Positions 56,270 to 64,000 of a stretch of 64,000 nt of DNA are shown piece by piece. Origin of the DNA: Liolophura sinensis (lineage: Eukaryota; Mollusca; Polyplacophora; Chitonida; Chitonidae); contig NC_088297.1 of the NCBI RefSeq assembly GCF_032854445.1, forward strand, positions 1,402,639 through 1,466,638, read 5' to 3'. The notes beneath the pieces were generated by a model. The model searched no databases and had not been told where the DNA came from. It was given only the letters and a program-made list of their open reading frames with translations. Made by a program: the position numbers and the translations under genes. Positions within the stretch are counted from its first letter, which is position 1. Every line of letters starts with the position of its first letter.

Positions 56270-57136
56270 AACTCCGATGTACAAGACAACTCCGAGCACG
56301 GCTTCCGTTGCCCGTTCAATTCCTCCCGTGTGTACACGACAGGCGGACGAGGGTGGCTGCGGACGATGCGGAACATTTCCGTGCTCCATTTCGGGAGGTA
56401 CGATTTTTCGAATTTCCCTTTCACTTTATTTATGCGCACGAGATCGCCGGTGCAATAACAGTACACCGATCGTTTGAACGTGGGTGGACCGTACAAGGCT
56501 TGATGCTTTTCTTTCTGGTTCTGGGTGGTGACTTCGATTGGGGCCGCTGTACACTCCGGTGATACGCTCGATTGTAGCCGTAGACCAGCGCCTGTAAGGC
56601 GTCGAGGTATCGCCGAGTATTGTGAGCGGTGAAATATCTGTACATGCGTCCTTCAAAGTACGGTTAAACCGTTCTACCACGGACGTTTTGGTCTCGTCAA
56701 ACGTGTGAAAGAAAGTCTGTTCAGGAACTCTTTGCCCTCGTCCGTTTGCAGGTACAATGGTCGATGCCTTTCTTGAAAAAGCTTTGAAACGCCTCGTTCA
56801 GACAAACACCGGTTTTGGTGCGCAGTAGAACCGCCCAGGCGTACTTGGAGAGGACATCGATGCAGATAAGTAGGTAACGGTTGTCGTCGTTCTCTTTGGC
56901 AAACGTTGTCATGTCGACCAGGTCCGCCTGCCACTGACTGCCAATGCCCCTCAACCACAGCTCGGTTACGAGAGTAGCGCCGTCGAGTGGGACGATGCAG
57001 CGTGTACGTGCCCTACATGGCCAGCCAAGCCGACTCGCGTGCTTACTTTGAGTCGACGATGTTGCGGGGCTGCCTTGAGCAAAGGCTGGTCGCGGCTGAA
57101 AGCCGCTGGACTGTCGGAGTCGTAGTAACAATTCAT
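56270..57136 (-). pseudogene. Polinton integrase (retroviral-type DDE), broken
   Basis: ATG at 57,136. Motifs on the minus strand: NCYYDSDSPAAF at the N-terminus; TYTLHRPTRRRYSRNR; the core QWQADLVDM (first D near 56,924) with RYLLICIDVLSKYAWAV; LYLQTDEGKEFLN (second D near 56,742); VVERFNRTLK (glutamate near 56,674); then RYFTAHNTRRYLDAL, NRAYHRS, KVKGKFEKSYLPKWS and VVYTREELNG. The DDE triad is therefore still legible across frames. About ten codons are missing between the second D and E, and at least four frameshifts are present. The gene points inward from the right terminus, as in other Polintons. It would cut and join the element's ends into target DNA. Confidence 0.85.
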
Positions 57137-57399
57137 GGAGAGCGGTATCGACCGGGTCTGAGTCTCTGCCCGCACGTGTTCTCTGAACCCTCTTCCGTCC
57201 CCGCCGCTCTTCCGCCGTTGGCGCGCCTCACATGACGTACGTTCTGCAAAATGTAAGTCGTGATGGTTGTTCTATGACTATTCCATTCATTTTTTTGTTT
57301 ATCGATTCTTCTTAACAAATGTCAGTCCTTCCATACCACTGCATCTGCAGGGAATGAGCCGCTGTCGCCCGTATCATCAGTTTTGACTCAACCTTACAA

Positions 57400-57674
57400 G
57401 CCGACGTTTTGGTGCGAAATGGAGCTCACCCATGGATCTGTTTTGGTACGACATGGACCTGAACAAGCTGCTCTCGCGCGTGACATCAGTTTTGGCGCGA
57501 ACGAAATGGAGCTCACCCATTGGTCAGTTTTTTGGAGCGTTGGGCATGGAGCTCACCCATTGGTCCGTTTGGGCGGCATGGGCCTCGCTTATGTAGGAGC
57601 GTGGACTCAACGACACACTCCCTCCTCCTCAACCTCGCCCCTCCCTATCGGACACGTTCGTCCCAGTCTCTACT
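57400..57674 (-). repeat. Right terminal inverted repeat of Polinton with internal 50-bp repeats
   Basis: The outer 100 bases mirror the left end. Inside, 'ggagctcacccattggtc' with 'gttttgg' neighbours recurs three to four times at about 57,420, 57,510, 57,548, in units of roughly 40-90 bases. The left end has only one such unit ('gtgagctccat'). The unit amplification is therefore specific to the right end. Confidence 0.75.
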
Positions 57675-57681
57675 ACTTACT

Positions 57682-57765
57682 ACTTCCGAAAAGGTTAACA
57701 GGCCCGAGCCGCTAATGTTCAAGAACTTATAAAGCCCCGTCAACGTTTGGCTTATAAACGTATTC
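57682..57765 (-). pseudogene. EF-hand gene split by the Polinton: 5' part
   Basis: The minus strand reads TGLYKFLNISGSGLLTFSEV up to the Polinton edge, preceded by a diverged N-terminus. This corresponds to the degenerate first EF loop of the intact protein at 62.3 kb, and the other part resumes at MEY at 48,387. Upstream an acceptor-like 'atattttag' lies at about 57,789 and an ATG (MSMNTF) just inside it. Confidence 0.8.
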
Positions 57766-57789
57766 ATACTCATTTTCAAAGAAACTAAA

Positions 57790-60590
57790 ATATAAATAAA
57801 AAAAAACAACAACATGAAGAATATATAACAATGGCGATGATTATCAATGTGATTGATGAGAATCCCGTCTACTTTATCGAGATGGCCGCCTTGTATGTAA
57901 TTATGTGTGTATGCGTGTGTGTGCGCGCGCGTTCGTGGGCGTGTGTATGTGAGATTGGGGGTTTGCCTCGTGCAATTTTTCAGCCAACTGACGACGTCAT
58001 CAGGTGTAGTTGTACGTTTTATATGTCCCCCAGGAAAATGGATATACTGTAGATATAAATATACTGTGGTTACATGTATTTCCGCGGTAAGCGAGTACTG
58101 CAAAAAATGCCAGATATCTATATTTCTACAGTTAGTGTAATTTCCTTTGAGACCATAAAAAGTGTTTGTATATCAGAAGTTCAAATATAGAAATCTGCCT
58201 GGCGAACACATTCATTGAAGCCTGTAGGCCGCCATGAGAGCCCAAGTAACAACGTCATGCCGTTAGTAAATGTACAAGTATCTTCTAAGTGGATGACGAA
58301 TAGAAACTTGTTTTTAGCGTTGTTGTTGTTCAGTTTCAGAATTGGGAAAACGGTTTTTTCAACCTTATCACGATCGTTTGACCTGTTTTGTTTGATATCT
58401 CCCTATACTTTAAACCGCACCATCAACTCGGACAATGAGTCGATTCAGGTTTTTTATGACGTCTTTAGATTTGGTAGGAATAATTTTGGTGAAATTGACC
58501 AATCCACAGCTGCGACTCAAATATTATCCCCACTTGGTAAGGAAGCCTGGTAAATATATCTTAATGAGGTTTGACATCTTAGCCGACTGTAAGCACCTAA
58601 TAGTGTTGACTACAGCATATAGGGAGTCAAAAGAGAGAAATTCACTAAACTGCAAAAATCCGACCAAAATAGAAAAATAATGGTGTATTGTGATTGTGGA
58701 GAATTTTCTGGAAAATTACAGATCTAGAACTCTGTTTATTTATTGGTATAAACCGTATTTAAGAATATTTCACCTACACAACGGCGAATGACATTATGGT
58801 GGAAGAAAACAGACAGAGCCCGAGGGAAACCCACGACGATCGGCAGGTCCAGTCCTGTTAGTTAAATTTTCAACGTGTTAAAAGTGTTACACCGCACTTA
58901 CACATCTTTAAAATGTCAGCGGATCTGTTTCGCTCCTCTTCAGTATTACGGAAGAGAACAATGCAGATAGGTATACCTAGTAACAGGTTAATTTCAACTA
59001 GGTCGTGCAATAAAATATCAGCATGTCTTCATTTACCTGTGCCTATTACAATCCACCACCTCATGTATTCTCTATGGCCGTGAATGGGAAGGTCTACCGC
59101 AACCTGCGGATGGTCGTGGGTTTTCCCCGGGCTCAGGTGATCTGTGCTTGGATATATCAGCCGGTGATTAGAGATTTTGAACATAACGATTGCGTCCAAG
59201 ACAGATCATGATGCTCGTTTAACATGAACAACATAAAGCGTTTCATGAATTTGCGAAAGACAACTTGTCATAGTATTTATTAATGTTTTTCTCTGGTCCT
59301 TTGCGTCGCTCGGTGGTGTAATTGGCTTACAAGGAGGCTGTCAGCTTTGTGTTGGGAAGAAACCAGACAGAGTCTGTGTGAAACCCACGACCCTTCATTG
59401 GTTGTTGACAGGCCTTCGCACGTTTGACCGGAGAGGAAGCTAGCATGAACTTGATCTGAACTTACAGCGGCTCCATTGAGTCTGAAAAAGGTTTATTTAT
59501 ACTTTCAACCCGAATACTGGCTGTTTATAGCATTAGTGTTTGTACCCTGTCCGTCGTTAGATCACTTGTCAGCCACTGGTGTAGACACCGTTTAATCAAT
59601 GGATTAGCGTGTATGCCCGAGTCCCAAATGTGGATGGGAGTGTCGAAGGGTGCATAAAATGATTGTATAGAGTCAGTCCTGTGATTTGTGCCCAGTAGTC
59701 TAGTATGCATGTGAGTGTGTCAGGATAATTGGGTTACGGTGGATTGCAGGGATGGGATGAGGGGCCGCACATGGTTAGTAAAACCTTTGCGCTGGGAATT
59801 TTGTTCAACCTACAATAGCCCTGGTAGCATTATAAAGAACAATGATTAAGCGTTTGCAGAGATGCGTTTTTAAATAAAATGTCTTTGCTACATGTGGATA
59901 AAGTGATTAAAACTACTATCTAACGCATAGCTTGCAGGCACCCTCAGAAGTACAACAGAACGAAAATTATGTGAAACGCATACAGAAAAAAATCGGGTGA
60001 ACTATGCAATAAACATATATAAAGGTCTACATAGTCTATACGTCCTATATTTTCTATTCAACTCATACTTGAACTCTGAGCAACCGCTGAGGTTGATAAA
60101 ACACCAAACAAAGCGACTAGACTGGAACCAGAGGTACATAAGTGCATCTTATATTAAATCAGAGATGCTTTTTATCTTTTGCATTTTTGTGGATAAGGGA
60201 TGAATTCATTCAGAGTACAAAGACACAGCGGGCATGCCTGGCAGCCTCGGTTAAGAGACTAGGCAAACTGCGTCTTTCCCATTCTGAAGTACATGTGCTT
60301 TATGATAAACCTCAGCCATGTTTAGTTCTAAGTCAGCGCTTACATCGGATTCAGATTTGGGCAGACAATTTATCGCACTGAACTTTTAGCCTTACTGCCT
60401 TACTTTACAGAGTAAAACTATGTTGTCAGAATGGAAGATACAAAAAAAGGCATGTATGGACAACTGTGAACTACCGTCAATACAACAAACGTGAGAAAAA
60501 AAATCACAAACACATATGTCCACCAAAAGCATCCGATAAAAATCGCGTGTGAACGTAAGTGTCGCAAAACATGGTGACTAAATTTAAAAA
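57790..60590. repeat. Upstream flank of EF-hand unit (fourth copy)
   Basis: Collinear in pieces with 34,189-36,220 and 62,850-64,000: 'tttagcgttgttgttgttcag' region at 58,315, 'ttttggtgaaattgaccaat' at 58,484, the block at 59,505-59,710 (as at 3,490-3,710) and 59,780-60,400 (as at 3,880-4,450). Holds SINE-A pieces at 58,735-58,855 and 59,300-59,475 (minus) and 59,055-59,135 (plus), and a GT-rich patch at 57,903-57,945. No gene recognised. Confidence 0.65.
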
Positions 60591-60594
60591 GGCA

Positions 60595-60730
60595 TGCCAT
60601 ACGTGGGAAGGTCTGGCAGCAGCATGCGGGTGGTTGTTTCTACCTACCATTTTGCCCGCTGCCGTCATAAGAGTGAAATATTTCTGAGTACGGCGCAAAA
60701 CGCCAATGAAATAAATAAATAAATAAACGA
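60595..60730 (+). repeat. SINE 3' half, family A
   Basis: 'catacgtgggaaggtctggc', 'agcatgcgggtggttg', 'gaaatatttctgagtacggc', and an 'aaataaataaataaata' tail. Head missing. Confidence 0.9.
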
Positions 60731-61384
60731 AGAAAGAAGAATGCACCTACGTGTGGCGTACATTATGTATTATGTGAACGGCAAAAACGTTACAAGGAAA
60801 CGAATGTAAAGCAGGCTTAGTATTTACTATAATTACAGTGAAGAAAATACAATCGTAACCTTCACGGATAATTCAGAACTGAAACATAACCTAAATAAGA
60901 TCGATTATCGAATGTATCCTTCCTAGAAGATACACACCTTCGGACTGAACGATAACACGACTGTCTCTCTTCGTGTAAAAGTGTAAGCGAGTATTCTCTC
61001 TGTGGCGCTTGTTCTCGGAAACAATCAATGGCTGGCAACACGACAACATCCATAGGAATCTCTGCTCTTCAAACGTATTAAACTTCACACACGGAAGAGG
61101 TCCAGGTACATGTAGTGTACTGTATTTGTAGTCTAGACCAACTACAACGATTTCCACGAAATGGAAGTATAGGAGATTTATGGAACGCCATCATTTGAAT
61201 AATCTTTTTCGGTATAAACAACATCGATATTTCATTAACTAAATTTAGCCAAGCAGTAAAAGTTTCATTCTCTTTCCTGTTTTTTTTTAAGCTATGTCAC
61301 TTATACGTGTACACATAGCCACAATTATCCTACAAGATACAGCGTAAATCTTGTTGATTTAGTATTCTTATAGTTTTGCTATGA
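60731..61384. repeat. Array-unit block (third copy of 7.6-8.4 kb)
   Basis: 'ctacgtgtggcgtacatta', 'actgaacgataacacgactg', 'aacacgacaacatccatagg' and 'caagatacagcgtaaatctt' match 7,665-8,415 in order. No gene. Confidence 0.65.
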
Positions 61385-61970
61385 ACACATATATGGTGAG
61401 TCCGATTGAATACATCTCCTCTGTAGTGTCATGACTGAAACTGAATACTCAAAGAGAAACTTAATGATTTCATATGCTGACTGGTGTCCAGGCCCAAAAT
61501 GATCACTCAAAGTGAATCTGATTGAATGCATCTCCTTTTTATTCTGATCACTAAAACTGAATACCCAAAGTGAATCTGAATGATTACGTCTCCTCGGTAT
61601 TCTTATCGATAAAACGGAATACTCGAAGTAAATCTGATTAATGTTGTCCGCTCGGTAATGTCGTGTATATAATTATCATGCTGATAATGAATCTCATTTA
61701 TCTCTACTCCTCATCACAGGCATAAATGTACCTTTGTGCCAAATAATCAAAGTGAATTTGATAGATTCATACTATAAGCAAAGCCATAAATACAACTTTA
61801 TACTGAATACTCAAGACGAATTTGACTAATGCTGCCGGCTCTCCAAGGCCCTTTTAAAGCCCTGTCAAGATGAAAGGCAATGCCATTGATTTCTACTACT
61901 CAGCAATGCCATAAATACAACCTTGTTCGAAATACTCACAGTGAATTTGATTGATTGCATCTTCTTAGTT
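61385..61970. repeat. 'gaatctgattgatt' repeat array 3' of the intact EF-hand gene
   Basis: Eight or so diverged units of about 60-70 bases ('aaactgaatactcaaag', 'agtgaatctgattgaatgc', 'tctcctc.gtattcttat'). It continues as scattered units up to 62,230. Confidence 0.75.
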
Positions 61971-61994
61971 GTTATATAAATGTTATATAAATAA

Positions 61995-61999
<5 letters not shown>

Positions 62000-62076
<77 letters not shown>
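62000..62076. repeat. (TA)n microsatellite
   Basis: About 38 uninterrupted TA dinucleotides inside the 3' repeat array of the intact EF-hand gene, about 220 bases from its stop codon. Confidence 0.98.
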
Positions 62077-62299
62077 CGTGCAAGTGAACAGCCAAAATGA
62101 ATCCGACTGATTTAATCTTGCCAATTGTTAAGGATAACATGTGTATATAAATGCCATACTACATGAGTAACTGGATGCTCAAAGGGAATCTTATAGAATT
62201 AGGTTTGCGTTTATGTCACACTGAATCTGATTAATAATGTCTGCCGATTAGCGTTGATGTTACAGCTGCTCGAATCACATTGAGTATGTTCAGTTTTGT

Positions 62300-62833
62300 C
62301 TACTCAACGGTGTACAGAAATGAGTAATCATTGTCCGGGTCGTGTTTCACGTACATTTTTAAAGCGTACTCAAATTCCTGTCGGGAGATGGAACCGTCGC
62401 TGTTTGTATCCATCTTGGCAAAAGTTGAGCGGACAAACTCCTCGTTCTTTACCCCGTGCCTCTTGTAGTGATCTCGCCACTCCGCGAGACTAATTAGGTT
62501 GTCATGGTTCTCGTCCATTATGTCAAACATGGCGCCTGCGAGAGATGGAATAGCTTCATTGTGGTACCAATCCTGCTCGCTCCTACCGTAATGGCCTTTG
62601 ATCCAGTCTTCTAGATTTAAGGACGTTTCCCCCTTGGATCGGCCCGCTTGTTCCAGATTTGCGTCCCAGATTCTTTTTAAGACTTTGGCTATTCTACAGG
62701 CATCTTCCACCTTTCCTTCCCGTAACAGATGGCATGGATACTCCATGAGTTCCGAAATGGTCAATAGGCCCGAGCCGCTTACGTTCAAGAACCTATAAAG
62801 TCCCGTCCACCTTTGTTTTTCATACGCATCCAT
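62300..62833 (-). CDS. EF-hand protein, sarcoplasmic Ca-binding/calexcitin-like, intact
   Basis: Single-exon frame of 177 codons ending in TAG. I take the start at ATG 62,833 (MDAYEKQRW), 17 bases after a splice-acceptor-like 'cttattctag'. The frame stays open upstream through a would-be intron without a better ATG, so a 5' UTR exon, or a short coding exon, may lie further right. Residues 17-28 form a degenerate first EF loop without acidic ligands. Residues 107-118 (DENHDNLISLAE) form a loop with D, N, D and E ligands but asparagine at the usual glycine. Residues 142-153 (DTNSDGSISRQE) form a canonical loop. The C-terminus is DNDYSFLYTVE. Length and layout fit sarcoplasmic calcium-binding proteins, cytosolic calcium buffers or sensors, with two working sites expected at the C-terminal end. 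No signal peptide is evident from the chosen start. It is the only unbroken copy of the array. Confidence 0.85.
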   Translation of the reverse strand: MDAYEKQRWTGLYRFLNVSGSGLLTISELMEYPCHLLREGKVEDACRIAKVLKRIWDANLEQAGRSKGETSLNLEDWIKGHYGRSEQDWYHNEAIPSLAGAMFDIMDENHDNLISLAEWRDHYKRHGVKNEEFVRSTFAKMDTNSDGSISRQEFEYALKMYVKHDPDNDYSFLYTVE

Positions 62834-62849
62834 ATCTATCTTCGAAGAA

Positions 62850-64000
62850 ACTAGAATAAGGCAAGAAAAAAGAACAACATGAGGAAAAAACGACAATGGC
62901 GATAATTATCAGAATGACCAATGTGAGAATGCCTTCTCTTATATTGAACTTGCCGCCTTATATGTATATACGCATGCATGTATATATGTACAATTACGTC
63001 GTACAATTTTCAGCCAAGTGACAAAAAAAATGGATATACTGTTATTACAAATAGTGTATGTATATATTTTACAGAAAACAAAATGCTGCCTTTTTGGGCT
63101 ACAGTGTATTGCTCTGTAGTCCAACAGCTCTATCCTGAGCGTAAATTTTCAGCCAATGAGGCCGCATTACATAATCACGGTACCATTATCTTCCGCATCC
63201 AAAGTGCTGCAAAGGTGCAAACACTAACATAATGTAAAGTCACAGCTAGAATGAGTGTACGTTACATGTATTTCCATGCTAAGTCATTACAGCAAAACAT
63301 ACAGCAGATGCCTATATTTCAACAGCTAGTGCAATGTTAAAATGTTGGAATTGGCCTGACCACAAGTGTTTGAACTGTTTTGTTTGATATCTCCCTATAT
63401 TTTAAACGGCAAGATCAACTCGGACAAGGAGTCTGCTCCCACTGATGTTTGTTAGGGCGCCTCTTGATCTCCTGGGGATAGTTTTGGTGAAATTGACCAA
63501 TCCACAGCTACGCCCCAAATAGTATCTCCAGTCAGTCAGGAAGCCCAGTAAATATATCTCAGTGAGGTTAGACATCTTGCCCGAATACCAGCACCTAGTA
63601 GTGCTGATTAGAACATATACGGAGTCATCGAGCAAAACAGAGAAATTTGCATATACGCGTATCTGCGAAACCGAGCGAAAGAGAAAAAAGTAGATGGTGT
63701 ATTTGTGTTGTGGAGGATTTTCTGAAAATTTACGGACCAATACCACTATTTATTTATTAGTACTTGACACCGTGTTCAAGTATATTTCGACGGCGATTGT
63801 GATTTTGTCCTTTTAATACAGAGATGTTAAAATCCCAACACTTTTGTCTCCACAATGACAGTCGATCTTCAGTAAGACAGAACTAAACAATTCAGACAGT
63901 TCGACCCCAAACTAGGTCATGTAACAAAATCTCAGCACGTCTTCAGTTACATACTGGTCTTGTATAAATTTAAGCTGTTAATTCGTGTGACCTCACGTCT
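62850..64000. repeat. Upstream flank of the intact EF-hand gene
   Basis: Starts with the acceptor-like 'attctag' on the minus strand (pyrimidine-rich 'tttttcttgcctt' precedes it). 63,090-63,300 matches 34,210-34,420; 63,360-63,600 matches 34,690-34,890 and 58,380-58,570; the region from 63,790 matches 25,600-25,760. Its minus-strand frames are shadows with no recognisable product. If the gene has a 5' exon or promoter it lies here or beyond the window; I could not identify either. Confidence 0.6.

Larger units (their letters stand above)
48391..57674. mobile_element. Maverick/Polinton element, 9.3 kb, degenerate
   Basis: Bounded by inverted repeats that begin 'agtagaga' at both ends and inserted within an EF-hand exon. 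The right half (about 51.9-57.2 kb) is visibly GC-richer than its surroundings and carries minus-strand Polinton genes, all broken. Polintons are normally 15-20 kb with a protein-primed DNA polymerase B and a cysteine protease. I find neither, so the left half has been deleted or replaced. No clean 6-base target duplication is visible ('gacaat' left, 'acttac' right). Polintons are self-synthesising DNA transposons related to virus-like elements (adintoviruses). Confidence 0.8.

Noticed and set aside
51850-57240. Bacterial or viral contamination as source of the GC-rich block
   Set aside because: It is framed by the element's own inverted ends within an EF-hand exon, and its genes are decayed Polinton genes; it is integrated.
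48385-57680. Six-base target-site duplication of the Polinton
   Set aside because: The flanking hexamers 'gacaat' and 'acttac' do not match; small changes at the ends make the true duplication unreadable.
62834-62896. Extension of the intact EF-hand frame upstream to give a hydrophobic, signal-like N-terminus
   Set aside because: The extension starts at TTG, crosses a good splice-acceptor sequence, and is not conserved in the other copies. The ATG at 62,833 is preferred.

Overview
The window is animal nuclear DNA, not bacterial. It is AT-rich and almost free of long open frames. It is full of tRNA-headed SINE copies, a solo LTR, LINE, Gypsy and Tc1 relics, minisatellites and a Maverick/Polinton element. 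The SINE families and the EF-hand genes suggest a lophotrochozoan, probably a mollusc (a brachiopod is possible); this is an inference from general familiarity and was not searched.

The region is a decaying tandem array of one gene unit. Every unit carries, on the minus strand, a gene for a small EF-hand protein of sarcoplasmic calcium-binding/calexcitin type. A degenerate 'gaatctgattgatt' repeat lies on its 3' side and a conserved non-coding flank with an old SINE on its 5' side. Eight loci derive from this gene: 2.2-2.7, 8.9-9.06, 25.4 (3' end only), 27.3-27.9, 33.6-34.2, 41.5-42.0, 48.2 plus 57.7 (one gene split in two), and 62.3-62.8 kb. Only the last is intact (177 codons from the first ATG of its exon). 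The others carry stops, frameshifts or deletions.

A large direct duplication is laid over this array: 1-12,716 matches 39,307-51,678 almost base for base. The simplest reading is a 39-kb tandem duplication with its junction at about 12,716, the first copy running off the left edge of the window. A false duplication from two haplotypes in the assembly is the main alternative.

A 9.3-kb Polinton (48,391-57,674) with degenerate terminal inverted repeats sits inside the exon of one EF-hand gene; the two halves of the exon lie exactly at its two ends. Its right half holds broken minus-strand genes in the usual order: integrase, packaging ATPase, a small basic protein, two structural-type proteins, a short VQR-motif protein and an F54H12.2-like capsid-type protein. 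Its left half has no polymerase or protease that I can see, but has a tyrosine-recombinase C-terminal domain and a foldback repeat. The duplication breakpoint lies inside this Polinton, so the copy at 9,067-12,716 is only its left 3.6 kb.

From 12.7 to 39.3 kb there are a 1-kb minisatellite of about 46-bp units, many SINEs, a Ty3/Gypsy integrase relic (17.2-18.2 kb), a LINE relic (29.5-30.5 kb), a Tc1-like transposase relic (32.7-33.2 kb) and a 1,010-bp solo LTR (36.5-37.5 kb) whose empty site survives at 39.2 kb. From 57.7 to 64.0 kb the EF-hand units resume, with the one intact gene. Apart from that gene and possibly the recombinase domain, nothing in the window looks like a working protein gene.
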